DNA of 64,000 nt from Reutealis trisperma (GCA_947687605.1 CANTUT010001177.1:77001-141000); one strand, 5' to 3'. Positions 16,263 to 28,588 are shown, numbered from the stretch's first letter. Translations and numbers: made by a program. The notes: generated by a model not told the origin, from the letters alone.

Positions 16263-18137
16263 CGGGGCTTGTACCTAATTTTCAAAGATTTGTGAAACTT
16301 CTTCTTGTGGCCATGTTTGACTCTATATATATTAGTTCCCTTTCATTTAGATTACTGTCATCAAGTATTGATGTACATCTTAAGGTTTTAATTTAAGAAA
16401 TGAATCATTCTTAGACTCTTGGAATTGAGACTAAGTTATCCTGATTAGCACTTTCATGGATTTCCCTCTTCGTGTTCTTATGATGAGATTATTGGAAAGG
16501 TAAATTGGATTATAGTGTTATATGTTTTCTTGAATGTGTTATGAAAGGTATCTAAGAAATAATGAATTGGTTTAAGATAGGTGGAAGAAAAGGATTGAAT
16601 GGTATGTGCTATTGTGAAATCATATGTTTATATGAAATAATAAGAGGTTATGAACCATTAAGGTTAAAACAAAAGATAATACTCAGCAGTAGTCAAGCGA
16701 AACTACAAATGGTTCATATAGATATTGTATATTAAGATATATATGAGATAGATTAAAGAAAGTATTATCGAAATTGTGGCCTAAACGCTACCTTACATAC
16801 TAAAACAAAAAGAGATGTAGAGATTTTTATGCTATATGTGAGAATATCAAGTATAGTCGAAGGAAGAATATTAATCTAATGTGATTTAAAGGAAAATCAC
16901 TCCGTGTTCGAAGGAGGAAGTGATCAATCATATATGTGTTGAGGTGACTTGTAGGAAAGGCAATTAAGTATGTGAATAGAAAAGCTTTTTAAGTCACTAA
17001 GAGAACAAAATGGTGAGGACAATAAAGGACTAAAATGGAACATGATTTGATGATGGATCATTCCAAAAGAAAGATGTATGAAACTAATAACTAAACAAAG
17101 AAATGTGTGATGACGGAATAGTCTTTAAAAAAAAAAAAAAGAAAGTAAGAGAAGATAGGTGTCAGCTAAAAGTAAATTAGTGTAAGAATATAATTGACTT
17201 TGACAAATTCCTTGCATCGAGAACAAATTCACAATGAGAGAGATATCTATCAAATAAGAAAGGTATGAAACTGGTGTTCAATAGAAATATAACTTGAATA
17301 GGGTCAAGCAAAGTAATGGAGATGTGTAAAAGTATAAAAAAAAAAAAAAAAAAAAAAGCAAATGATAAGAGAAAGAGTATATGAGGAAATACCATGATAT
17401 ATGAAGTATGGAATTAAAGCAAACTAAAGAAAACAAAAGTTATGATAAAAAGGAGTTTATGAAGACAATTGATTAGCTAAATCCTATCCAAAAGAAGTGT
17501 TCTATGATGAAATTGAATTAATAAAGAGATAGAATTAAATAAGTTAAGATATATACCATAAGAAATGATAAGCTCTGAAAGTAACTCAATGAAGAAAGGC
17601 TGAGATTAATTAAGCTTTAAGGTGGGAAATATAGAAAATTAAGAAACAAAAGGAAATTATAAGTGTTAATGAGAATGTAAAGTAAGGAATAAGATAATAT
17701 GGGTAAAAGACTTTATTGATGAGGATGAGATTCTAGAAAGGTAAGTAGAGAAAATTTATAGAGACAAGTGAATGATAGGATGAATATTTGAATATGGAAA
17801 GAAAGTAGTTAACAAAATGTTGCAATTGGAACTAGTCCTACTGGAATAAGTATATGATGTAATATAATTAATTAGTTGCAATGATGCTTACCAAGTTAAG
17901 TCAAATGAGAAGTATAAGCGTTTATGAGCGATACTTAATTTAAGAATGTGAAAGATTACAGGAGTATGGGAGAGTAGAGTCAATAAGATTTTAACGAGAA
18001 TGGTGCATGTTCCAAATAAGCTGGACCTAGAGAAAACGGAATGTGAAAATGTTAAAGAAGATTCATTAAAGAACAACTAAAATATATAGCCTAAGTATTG
18101 TCAATCGCTTTATGAAAATTCAAGGATGAATTTTTTT

Positions 18138-18152
18138 AAAAGGGGGATAGAA
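18138..18152 (+). promoter_or_regulatory. G1 polypurine tract
   Basis: AAAAGGGGGATAGAA lies directly before the TGTAATAATT start of the G1 3' LTR. Confidence 0.85.
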
Positions 18153-19534
18153 TGTAATAATTGAAGTTTCTTTACCTAATTGTAAACAGTAAGGATGACA
18201 TTATAATGTCCATATACCATATTATTTAAGGACTTCATAGCACATCAAGAACCATAAGAATATTATAAGTGAACTCAAAATGAATGATGTGACAATGAGT
18301 AAGGAATAAACCAAATTTGATAAGTGTCCCTATGATAAGTGAAAACCCAATCGAGTTTGATTTAACATGACTATGTTAGTAATTTAATTGAAATATGAAT
18401 ATAAAGTGCTATTGAAGGGTGTTGGCACCTCCTAAGACATTGGGAGATAATAATAGGGATATAAGAAGTTGAATTTAATCAAAGTTATGATGATATAATG
18501 AGAGTCAAACTGACCCAATGAGTTTACACAATAGGTACACACTAGAACAATGCAATTGAAAGACTAGTAATTGTGTATTATGATATGGATAGAATTTATC
18601 TAAAAATGTCTAGGGTGCGTAGTGACATTAGAAGGAAAAAATATATATGTTATAGTGAAAGGTAAGAGAAAGGATTTAAAGGGAAAATATTCAAGATTGT
18701 TAATGGATTTATGGGCTTATTATTGGATCTTGAGATAATAAGGGCTCAAGCCCAATATGGGGAGGCCGGCCCATTGGGACTAATAAGGATACACATCCAA
18801 AACTTGTTAGCAAAATGATTAGCCTAAGATTATAGATAAAGAATGTGTGGAGAAAGAATTACAAAGTTTGAATAATTAGCCACAAAATTTGACCTAGTCA
18901 ATGTTCCAAACCAAAGTGGACTCTTCTTCTTACTACATATGAGTTTATGTTCAAGTTGGACACTCCAACACCTAATGATAAGCTTCACCATTGTAGAGAT
19001 AATCCTAACCATCCATCTTGATAGAATCCTAGCCTTGCATTAAGATCAAATGCTAGCCATTGGATTTAACTTGGTAAATCCTCACCATCTAACCTAAAAG
19101 ATATATAAGCAAAACTATGTTGGGGAATCACAATTAGCTTCTCTTTCTACACCAAGATCCTCCAGCTCTCTCTCTGTAACTCTCTCTACCCTACTTGGAA
19201 TAAGAACTTTGGCAAATTAAGGCTAATCAAGGTGAGAAAATTATGATTGTCTACTCTTTTTTATGTTTTAAGGTTAATTTTAAGTAGTTTGATTATCTAA
19301 AAATCTCTTTTATACCATTGAAAAATTCAGCCAACCTAGGGTGATCACACTTGAGATATGGTTTTGAATGATTTAGATGAGGAAAGATGATTTATAAGTA
19401 TTAAAATGAATTTTGGGAACATGATTCAAGCTTTGATAGCCTTAGAGGCATAAACACAGTTAAAGAGGAACTTGGTGTTCTAATATTAGGTTATGATAGT
19501 TAAGTAATCATATATGTTATATGATATGTCAATT
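18153..19534 (+). mobile_element. G1 3' LTR, left part
   Basis: Collinear with the 5' LTR from TGTAATAATT up to '...gatatgtcaatt'. It then stops at the T1 insertion. The last five bases, CAATT (19530-19534), are one copy of the T1 target-site duplication. Confidence 0.93.
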
Positions 19535-19749
19535 TGTGAACTCTCAAAATTACAACTCCAATCGATCGCCTTTCAGTTATGAACCCATAGAATCAAACCG
19601 AGCTCGAATCAGAGTTGAAATAGACCCAAAACGGATAGAAAAGCAGGAAACAGGTTGAACTAGCCGGTCAGCGCGCGCCAGGCACGCAGCTTCTCTGGGA
19701 GGCATGCCGAACGTGCCACCCGGATGTCTAGTGACTCACTGATAGCGCC

Positions 19750-19813
19750 CGTGCCGCCAGTGAGCTTTTAGTGCCGTCATCCGTGCCGCCAGTGAGCTTT
19801 TAGTGCCGTCATC
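19750..19813 (+). repeat. 32-bp tandem duplication in T1 U3
   Basis: Two copies of a unit beginning CGTGCCGCCAGTGAGC, upstream of the TATA box. The 3' LTR has one diverged copy (near 34765), so the LTRs have since parted here. Confidence 0.85.
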
Positions 19814-19840
19814 CGTACCGCCGATGCCTCCTCAGTAGCT

Positions 19841-19850
19841 CTATAAATGG
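19841..19850 (+). promoter_or_regulatory. T1 5' LTR TATA box
   Basis: CTATAAATGG follows the GC-rich U3 block; the 3' LTR has TATAAATAGA at 34831-34840. This is the likely sense promoter of T1. Confidence 0.7.
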
Positions 19851-20946
19851 AGCCTCCTTCAGGTTCATTTGAAACAAATTCCAAGGTAGAAACTCTATGA
19901 TATTGACATACTTGTTGCTTTTAAATTCATTTGAAATTTGATACAAAAGAGCTGTTGTTTCAATTTCAATTTCAATTTACATTTATCACGCTATTTCACT
20001 AATCTTTTATTGTTAAGATTCAAATTCAGGATTTCAAATCCAAGGTGGAGTTGAGATTCGGAGCTAAACTCGTTCCATTCATCCGAAAGACAAGAAAAGC
20101 GAAGGTGTAATCTCCTTTCCATTCTGAAGATTCCAAAATCATATCTAGAATTCTCTTTAGGTCTAAAATAGAAAAGATCTAAAATTTATTAATTTAAGAA
20201 TCAGAATTAAATTAATAAACAAACCAACACTTTTTTTTCCAGAACCCCTCCTTCGCAAGAAGGAAGAACTATGTGGGATTTGATTCCTATTTGATAGGAT
20301 ACGTAGGCTGCCATTATGAAAGGGCATCAACTCTAAAATCTTTTTGTTAACATTTTTCCCTTTTACTTTGATTTATTTATGTCAATCTTTTATTTATGAT
20401 TCAACGCTAACTTGGTTGAGGAATGTGTTCTTTTCCTAGTACCCATAAGGGCTAGGGGAAAGATCCTCTTATTTTATTCATTTTGATCTTGTAATAATTA
20501 AGTAGGATTTATTTTGCTTGTTTGTCTATAATTGTCATTACATCTTATCATATATATCTGTTTCATGCATCATCATATTCCTATCCATACATACACGAAA
20601 ATTCCTTTTTAAGAGTTATTTTTATAATTTTAGCCAAATTAAAGAAAATCATATTTTCTTAATTGTGTAATTACCAAAACCTAATCTCTGAACCCTCTTT
20701 GGTCACTCGTGGGTTAGTGCATTTTCCATTAGGATAAACCAAATATTTTATGGAGTCAATCGTATTGGGTTTTCTTTAATTTTCCAATTAAAACAATTAA
20801 ATTAAAGTGGTGACTCACTTTGACAACTGCAAAATCACAAAAATCAATTTTCTGAACTCATAGCGAGTTCCAATCGTGGAGTTTCTCTTGAAGAGCATTT
20901 TGATTCCTCAGCGGATCGGATCGATTCTCAGGCAAGGCCTCACAGT

Positions 20947-20965
20947 TGGCAACTCCACTCGGGAG
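20947..20965 (+). promoter_or_regulatory. T1 primer-binding site
   Basis: TGGCAACTCCACTCGGGAG starts two bases after the LTR. It is not the initiator-Met site. From memory, Ogre/Tat elements often use tRNA-Arg with a TGGCGACTCCACTGGGG-like site, which this resembles. The exact tRNA is unverified. Confidence 0.65.
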
Positions 20966-21594
20966 CTAATTTTTTTTTTTCAAATAAAAAGATAAAGTGG
21001 ATTACTTTTGGTAAAATACCGAGTTTGGCTTTAAATAACTCTGTCATGCATCACTACATCAGACTCCTAGTCCACATAAGCCTAGCTTCTAGGAAAACAA
21101 AGGATAGAAAGTAACATTGAGTGGGCAACCTTCCTTAGGTCTGCTTACCAATATTGAAATCATCTAGCCCACAACATATCCTCTAATCCTTTTAGAGGTG
21201 TAACGAGTATGCACGTACCATTTGACCCATGCGAGGCTACTTGTCTCATATGTGGTTAGGTATATCGCATCTCTAGTGTGATGGATTCCCTTCAAAACCA
21301 CCTTAACCCTCTCATGTAATGACTCACAGATCCTTCCTTTTGGATTGTATGCACCATAATACTAGAACTTGGTATGTCATTATCATGAAACCTTTTTTTT
21401 TCATGCATACATGCATGCATGCATAAACCTTACAAATTCGAAGAGTTTTAATCTCACTCAAACACTGTTAGTCCCAATCACAAACCCATGTCAACTTATG
21501 GTCCTAATCAAAAGCTAATATATTTCATGATCTTTATTCCATACCTGAGCTAGAAACTGACCCAGCTTTATCTCTCTATCTAAAGATTGACAAG
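20966..21594 (+). other. T1 leader between LTR and gag
   Basis: About 630 bp without a supported ORF. It includes a short (ATGC)n run near 21408-21424. Ogre elements carry an extra ORF here; I see none. Confidence 0.6.
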
Positions 21595-23031
21595 ATGTCT
21601 GTTGCTAGAGATGAGATCACTACCACCAGAGCTGATGAAATCTTTGACGAGCTTCTTGCTAAGCTCTCCAAACACCAAGAGACCATGATGAAAAGGCAAG
21701 AAGCCCTTTTCCAAGATATGTTCAAAGCCCAAAAGAGGGCTATCATGGAGGATGTCTGTACCATGCTGGAATAGGCCTTCCTGGCTTAAAATCCAACTGA
21801 CCCAAAACCATTCAAAGCTGACCCAAAACCCGCCTTTTATCCTGTCTATGGATCCACTTCCAAAGTTGAATCTAGAGACAAAGAACCTACAAACATGGAC
21901 ATCATTCCACTATTACCTATCCCATCACCCGAGTTCCTCAAAAATAACTCGCCTTTTCAACCCGTGACTATACAACCATCAAATCTCACCTCTACTTTCA
22001 CTTCCCCACCCATGGATCCTTTCCAAGGGAAGGAAATCAATCCTGAAATTAAATCCTGCATAGAGAAAATGGAGCACATGGAGAAAATGTTAATAGGCAT
22101 GAAAAAGAAAGAGGATATGGTTGATACGGGGTCCCTAAGCTTATTCCCTAATGCAAGAGTTCCTCCCAAGTTTAGGATGATTGAGTATGACAAGTTCGAT
22201 GGGACTACCTGCCTCAAGATGCATCTCAAGGTATATGTGGAGCCATGCATCCTTTGGGGGTGGATAACGAACTCCTAGCCCAATTATTTCAACAGTCACT
22301 GACCGATATAGTTATGAAATGGTTTGTATACTTGGATGTCTCTAAAAAATGGACCTGAGATGCCATCTGCAATATCTTTGTCCAATAGTATCACTATAAC
22401 ATCGAGGTCGATGTAACAAGAAGAGACCTCAAGACCACCAAGTAATATGCAAAGGAATCCTTCTCTTCATTCCTTATGAGGTGGAGGAAAAAGGCTTCTC
22501 AAATGGTGAATCGACCTCCTAAAAATGAACAAATTGATATAATTGTGAAAAATCTTCTACCAGTCTACTAAGAAAGGCTACAGACTCAATACTTGCCTTC
22601 CTTCAAAGCCTTATTACTACTGCTTCAAAAATTGAAGACCTTATTCAGAATGGTTAGATTAAAGAAGAGTTCGTATCAGGGTCAAGGTATAAAATGCCAA
22701 CTCATCAAGGTAATGTGACTTCCTTAACAATCAGAAAAGGGGGGAAGTTAATGCTCTGACAATCAAGAAGCCTCTCAATATTGAAAGGAGGCAGTTTTCT
22801 GATCTAAGAGGTGTACCTATGAGTGTTATTCTTAAGAAGCTGCTTGAGGAAAACATGGTGAAACCCCTTAAACCTAGACCAGTCCCTAATCCACTGCCAA
22901 AAAATCACAACTTGAACGAGAGGTGTGACTACCACCAAGGACCTGGGCATAAAACAGATGCGTGCAAGGCCCTTAGACATAAAATTCAGGACCTTATTGA
23001 TTCTAATGACCTTATACCACTAAAAGCATGA
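21595..23031 (+). pseudogene. T1 gag, broken
   Basis: Structural capsid/nucleocapsid gene. The likely start is ATG 21595 (MSVARDEITTTRADEIFDEL). The first 60 residues are charged and helix-prone, then comes a TAG at about 21772. The capsid core begins near 22140 with LFPNARVPPKF and KFDGTT, shared with the gag of the two gag-only elements in this window. A frameshift near 22245 and more stops follow. The CCHC-like knuckle at 22924-22970 reads CDYHQGPGHKTDAC, the His-Gly-Pro type usual in Tat gags. Overall length is close to family size, but it cannot encode one protein. Confidence 0.85.
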
Positions 23032-23394
23032 CCCAATATCAACACAAACCCTTTACCTAACCATACAGTCAATGCCATAAATAATTATGAGGGAGTTGAC
23101 CCTGTCTTCTTGATCGAGTCAAATCCCAATTATTACTGTGTACTGGACCTCACCAACCTAGTCGAGGAAATTAATGCCATCACTAGAAATGGCAGAATTA
23201 TCTAAAAATCAAGCCCACCAAATCCAAGCACTCAACCTATCCAACCTATTCTTACACTAGCTAACAAATTGAAAGGGATTTTTAAACCATATGAAGATCC
23301 CATTCACAAGAAACTCAAGAAAATACAAACAAATATATCAATTTGGAGTTTAATCTAGTCTTTATATCCTCACCGCCAAGCTTTTTGCAAGGCA

Positions 23395-23958
23395 TTGAAT
23401 CAGTGCCAAGCTCCTATTGATATCACATTTGAAAGCCTTATTACCTCTATTACCAGTGCTACAAAAGGGGTGTCCATCACTTCTGGTGAGAATGACATTC
23501 CGGAAGGGGACTCTAGCCATAATAATGCCCTTCACATTACGGTTGTCACTTGGGGAAAGACTGTGCCAATAATTCTGATTGATAATGGTTCAGCCTTAAA
23601 TGTATGCCCTTTGAAAGTAGCAAGCTGCTTAGGATTGGAAGTTACTAATTTTACCCCTTCATATCAGATAGTAAAGGCGTATGATAATGCTAAGAGAGAA
23701 GTCCTTAAGGTGGCTATCATCAATGTGACCATTAGGCTGACATCTTTCACTGTACCTTTTCATGTGATTGATGTACCTTCATGTTTCAACCTATTACTCG
23801 GAAGGTCCTAGATCCATCAAGCAAAGGCAATCCCTTCCTCTTTACACCAGAAAGTCAAGTTCCCTTTCAAAAATGGGGTTGTAACTGTCAAAGGGGACAT
23901 GCATGAAAAACCAGACATCCCAAGCTCTGTTTCATTCTCAAGATCCAACCTGAACTAT
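23395..23958 (+). pseudogene. T1 aspartic protease segment
   Basis: The retropepsin processes the Gag-Pol polyprotein. The active-site region reads ILIDNGSALNV (Asp of D-N/T-G, near 23574-23606). The C-terminal box is LLLGRS followed by TAG at 23809-23811, where the family has Trp (LLGRPW-type). The frame runs on to RSNLNY at 23958, where the inverted solo LTR cuts it. It resumes at 25462. Confidence 0.85.
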
Positions 23959-25456
23959 TGTGAGGCTTTGCCTGAGTACCAGTTCAATCTGTCGAGCAAT
24001 CAAAATGCTCTTCAGTAGAAACTCCACGATTGGAACTCATTGTGAGTTCAGAAAATTGATTTGTGTGATTTGAAAGTGTGAAAGTGAGTCGCCACTTTAA
24101 TTTAATCGTTTTAATTAGGAAAATTAAAGAAAACCCAACATGATTGACTCCATAAAACATTTGATTTACCCTAATGGAAAATGCACTAATCCATGAGTGA
24201 CCAAAGAGGGCTCGGGGATCAAGTTTTGGTAATTACACAATTGAGAAAATATAATTTTCTTTAGTTTGGCTAAAAAGTGCAAAATAACACTTAAAAAGGA
24301 ATTTTTGTGTATGCATGAACAGGAATATAATGATGCATGAAACAGATATATATATGATAAGATGAAATGGCAATTATGGATAAATAAGCAAAAGTAAATT
24401 CTTCTTAATTGTTACATGGTGAAAATGAATAAAAGAGGATCTTTCCTCTAGCCCTTATAGGTACTAGGGAAAGCACAGATTCCCCAACTAAGTTAATACA
24501 GAAACAGAAAATAAAGGATTAATATAAATAAATCAAAATAAAAGGGAAAAAATGTTAATAAAAAGATTTTGGAGTTGATGCATTTTTAGAATGGCAGCCT
24601 GCGAATCCTATTGAATAGGAACTAAACCCCACGTAGTTCTTCCTTTTTGCGAAAGAGGGGTTTTGGAAAAAGTGTTGGTTTGTTTATTAATTTAATTCTA
24701 ATTCTCAAATTAATAAATTTTAGATCTTTTCTATTTTAGACCTAAAGAGAATTCTAGATTTGAATTTAGAATTTTGAAAATGGAAAAGGGATTATACCTT
24801 TGCTTTCCTTGATTTTCGGACGAATGGAACGAGCCTTGCTCCGGATCTCAACTCCACCTTGAATTCAAAAGACTTGGAATCTAAATCTAAAAACAACAAG
24901 TATATCAATATCAAAGAGAATTTTTGCCTTGGAATGTCTGTCAAATGAACCTAAATGAGGCCCTATTTATAGAGCTACTGAGGGGGGCATCGGCAATATA
25001 GTCGGCGACATCAGCATGTCGCCGGCAGCACGGGCGACACCGGCGACATGCCGAGTGTCCGGCGGCACATTGAGCATGCCGCCTTACTACCGGCATGAAT
25101 TTTGTGCTGCCAATAAGGTGGCATGGTAGGCATGCCGGCCAAATGGCGACACGAAAGGCATGCCACCCATAGCAGCGATGCGCCTCTTGCGCGCTGACCG
25201 GCTGGTTCGACCTTTTTCCTGTTTTTTGTCTATTTTGGGTCTGTTTCAGTTCCAATTCAAGCTCGGTTTGATCCTATAGGTTTGTGACTGAAAAGCAGTT
25301 GACTGGAGGTGAAAAATTCAGGAAATTTATTTTTGAACGGGGCGCTGCCCCTTGACCCCTGCTCACTAACCAGCTAGCGGGACTGTCGTATGCATAGCGC
25401 ACTATACTTAGTAGGTGTTAATCTGCAGCCGAATCATACAAATTTGAGGGTTCACA
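23959..25456 (-). mobile_element. Inverted solo Tat LTR inside T1
   Basis: Read in reverse it starts TGTGAACCCTCAAATTTG and ends ...GCAAAGCCTCACA. It is flanked by an exact ACTAT duplication (23954-23958 and 25457-25461). It is related to the T1 LTR but has about 110-130 bp more near its U3 start, including the GC-rich 'ggggcgctgcccct' palindrome near 25340. That extra region partly matches the LTR start at 61079. It is therefore a sister subfamily, not a T1 copy. Its GC-rich U3 block lies at 24985-25200. The 104-codon minus ORF there is LTR sequence, not a gene. Confidence 0.92.
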
Positions 25457-25461
25457 ACTAT

Positions 25462-26611
25462 CCACTTATCCGCTTTCTAGTTTCTCCTTCATACAATACA
25501 TTGAGGGTGAAGAGGGTAAAGAATTCGTTCCATTTGATTTTGACCCCTTCAGGAATATTGTTGTTACTAACATGCTCAAAAAAATGAATTACTTTCGTGG
25601 TTTAGGTTTAGGAAGAAACCAACAAGGCTTGAAGTCTTTCTTGGACTACCCAGTCGCAACACCACCATTTGGGCTAGGGTATGAGCCCACTGATGAAGAC
25701 CTTGCATAAATGGAAAACCAGGCTAACGACAAAATAGCTGCCCTTAAAAGAGGTGAGGTTTATTACTGACCCATGCGCCCTTACTTCAAAACTCTAAATA
25801 GCTATTTTATAAAGGAAGGTGACACAGTTGCTTACTGTAACTTTCCTGAGCCTTGGGTCTGCCCCATTAATGAAAAACTGATCGCTGGGTTTGAAATCTT
25901 TTCTAATGTTAGGCTCAAGATAGAAGACTATGAACCAATCTACATGCTTAGTCAAGATTGGGAAGAGAACATGGAGGCTAGTCTTTTTTATGAAGTGTTC
26001 ATGCTCACTATTGAGGAGGAGAAAACTTACCCTTCCACCTTAATCCAGTCCACTGAGACCAAGCTACAAAATTGGTCGTTTGAGGAGAGCCCCTTTTATC
26101 CTTCTGAACCAGAATCCATACCAGAGTCCCAATCTGAATCATGGCCTTATTCTGAACTAGACTCATCTTCTGAATCTGAGTCTGTCTCTTTTATTTCTTT
26201 TGTTGATAATGATGTAACTTACCTTGAGGTCTAACTTTTCAATTTGATGTAAATTGGGACATATCCCCATTTGAATTTAATAAGAAGTATACTCTTTCCT
26301 CTTACGATCCTGTGTCTCCATTTTTCTTTAATGTTCCAACTTTTAAATCTAACTTAAATGAGACATCAAGTCAAAATGAAATAAAAGAAATAAAAAATGA
26401 CACAATTAAATAGCCCATTAATGCTGGCACTCATAATATACCAAAAATTACATTCATTGCATCTATATGCATAAACAGGGATCATATTGAGAAGATGATC
26501 AGAGAATTTCAAGACTATTTTGCATGGTAGCCAAAAGATATGAAAGAGTTGGATCCAAGTATAGTAGTTCATAAAATCCCGATTTACCTAGGTGCTAAAT
26601 GAAGACTCAAG
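25462..26611 (+). pseudogene. T1 pol linker with G-patch-like motif
   Basis: Pol resumes after the inserted LTR. A frameshift lies near 25490. A glycine-rich stretch at 25584-25640 (MNYFRGLGLGRNQQGLKSF) resembles the G-patch motif found between protease and reverse transcriptase in Tat polyproteins. G-patches usually bind RNA or helicases. An acidic, Ser/Glu-rich stretch follows (25773-26234, ending TAA-free region at TAG/TAA 26232-26234). A poorly conserved linker then leads to reverse transcriptase. Role in this family inferred. Confidence 0.65.
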
Positions 26612-27250
26612 ATGGAATGGTCCATACCAATTAAAGAGGAAATTACTAAGCTACTATACCACAACTTCATTGAACCCATTAACTATCCATCCTGGCTTGC
26701 TAACATTGTGCTGGTTCCTAAAAAAGATGGTAAAGTCAGAATGTGTGTGGATTACAGGGATCTGAATAAAGCCTCTCCCAAGGATGATTTTCCCTTGCCT
26801 CACATTGATCTTTTGGTGGACCGCATGGCAAGTTCTGAATTAGTTTCCTTAATCGACCTAGCTGTAGGGTACAATAAGATAATGGTTAACCCTCCTGACA
26901 AAAAGAAGACAACATTTATTACTGAATAGGGCACCTATTGTTATCAGGTTATGCCATTTGGGCTTAAAAATGCTAGGACAACATACCAAAGGATGGCAAC
27001 TACCATTTTCGATGACATGATGCATAAAGAAATTGAAGTTTATGTGGATGACATGGTAATAAAAGGCACCACTATCGAAGAACATTCACAGGCACTAAGG
27101 CAATTCTTCCTTAGACTTCGCCAATACAATCTCAAGCTCAATCCTACCAAATGTGTCTTTGGAGCCTCATTTGGAATACTCCTAGGCCATATGGTTAGCA
27201 AGAAGGGTATAAAAGTGGACCTTGCTAAATCAAAGGCAATTTTGGAAATG
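26588..27250 (+). pseudogene. T1 reverse transcriptase
   Basis: RNA-dependent DNA polymerase. Visible motifs are VPKKDGKVRMCVDYRDLNKA, DDFPLPHIDLLVD, a TAG at 26927-26929 at the position normally Trp (FITE-stop-GTYCYQVMPFGLKNA), and the catalytic YVDDM box near 27040. The thumb region follows with KCVFGASFGILLGHMV. Apart from the stop, the domain is nearly complete. Confidence 0.9.
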
Positions 27251-27859
27251 CCACCTCCAAAAACAAAAAAGGAGTTCAGAGGTTTCCTTGGACAGCTACA
27301 ATACATTAGTCGATTCATCAACCAATTGGCTGATGTATGTGGGCCCATCTTCAAGTTACTCAAAAAAGGGGCCTCCAAGAAATGGAATGACGACTGTCAG
27401 AAAGCTTTTGACCAAATCAAGCAATACTTACTAAACCCACCAGTACTACAGCCATCAAGGTTTGGAAAGCCTTTGTTACTTTACCTATCAGTAACTGATG
27501 AAGCAATGGGGGCAATGCTTGCTCAAAATACTCCTGATTCCAGCAAGGAAAATGCCATCTATTACTTGAGCAAAAGGATGCTATCTCATAAGCTCAAGTA
27601 CAATTTTACAGAAAAGCTATATCTTGCTTTGGTATGGGTTTGCCACAAGTTGCAACACTACCTCTGCTCTTTTACGACTCATGTTCTCATTGACAAGAGC
27701 CCTTTGAAATTCCTTATAGGGAAGTCGATTCTTGATAGTAAGATGGCAAGATGGATGGCTATATTAGTTGTATATGATCTGAAATATGTACACCAGAAAG
27801 CAGTTAAGGGTAGCATAATGGCTTATCAGTTAGCTGCAGCTCCAGTAGACGATCAATAG
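27251..27859 (+). pseudogene. T1 RNase H (gypsy type)
   Basis: Follows reverse transcriptase in the same frame: RGFLGQLQYISRFI, PIFKLLKK, then a degenerate RNase H core (LYLSVTDEAMGAMLAQ, AIYYLSKRM, FTEKLYLALVW). The usual second catalytic Glu/Asp positions look poorly kept. In dual-RNase-H elements this first domain is typically decayed. The frame ends at TAG 27857-27859. Confidence 0.8.
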
Positions 27860-27899
27860 GTCGAGCCTGAATTTCATTATGAAGATATCCTGACCATTG

Positions 27900-28320
27900 A
27901 CAATGAAGTTTGGAAGCTCTACTTTGATGGGACATCTAACAATAAAGGGCATGGTGCCGACATTATGTTCATTACACTAAATGGGGAAAACCTACCCATA
28001 GCCATCAAACTAAACTTCGAGGTAACAAATAATGAAGCACAGTATGAAGCATGCATCTGCGGTCTTGAAGCAATAGTAAGGCTCAGAATCAAATACCTTG
28101 AGATTTATAAGAACTCAAATATGATAGTTTCCCAAGCCTTAGGGAAGTGGAAGATCATAGAAGAGCATTTGGTTCCTTACCATAAATACTTAAATGAACT
28201 GGCAGCCAATTTCTATGAACTGTCTTTCCAGTATCTTCGAAGGATGAAGAACATATTTGTCGATGCTTTGGCAACACTCGCCTCAATGCTTGATATAAAT
28301 GACAGCTTCATAATCAGACC
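27900..28320 (+). pseudogene. T1 second RNase H-like domain
   Basis: The motif WKLYFDGTSNNKGHGAD, then NNEAQYEACICGLEA and DALATLAS, fits the archaeal/plant-type RNase H that Tat elements acquired in addition to their own. The Asp of YFDG, the Glu of NNEAQYEA and the Asp of VDALA are in place. The sequence has remained open since 27860 up to TAG 28586-28588. This is a good lineage marker for Tat. Confidence 0.8.
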
Positions 28321-28588
28321 TGTTACAATTGAAGTTAAGTATAAGCCAGGTTGTATAACTCATTGTTTGAATATTCAAGCGGTTGATTGCAAACCATGGT
28401 TTTGGGATATCTTCAATTACATCAAGAATGGACTCTATCCTAAAGGGGCCTCTAAAATAGAAAAGAGGACTTTAAGACAGTTGTCCAAGGGTTTCATTCT
28501 AAATGGGGAAGTACTCTATAAATGGGTTTGGGATATCATCCATCTGAGATGTGTCACTGAAACAAAAGCCCAACAGATTATGGAATAG

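Larger units (their letters stand above)
15508..18152 (+). other. G1 non-coding interior
   Basis: About 2.6 kb of A/G-rich sequence without a recognisable gag, protease, reverse transcriptase or integrase motif. It contains a 62-bp-period repeat (16101-16262), two poly(A) runs (17126-17140, 17336-17357) and ends in a polypurine tract. Short ORFs are broken and unlike known proteins. Confidence 0.6.
19535..20944 (+). mobile_element. T1 5' LTR
   Basis: 1410 bp, starting TGTGAACTCTCAAAATTACA and ending 'ggcaaggcctcaca'. The U3 has an unusually GC-rich block (19668-19830) rich in GGCATGCC, GTGCCGCC and GTGCCAC motifs, just before CTATAAATGG. A 32-bp unit is duplicated at 19750-19781 and 19782-19813 and is single in the 3' LTR. 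A (CAATTT)n run lies near 19955-19980. Confidence 0.92.

Noticed and set aside
24941..25255. 104-codon Cys/His-rich minus-strand ORF
   Set aside because: Lies wholly in the GC-rich U3 of the inverted solo LTR; Cys and His come from GCATGCCG words.
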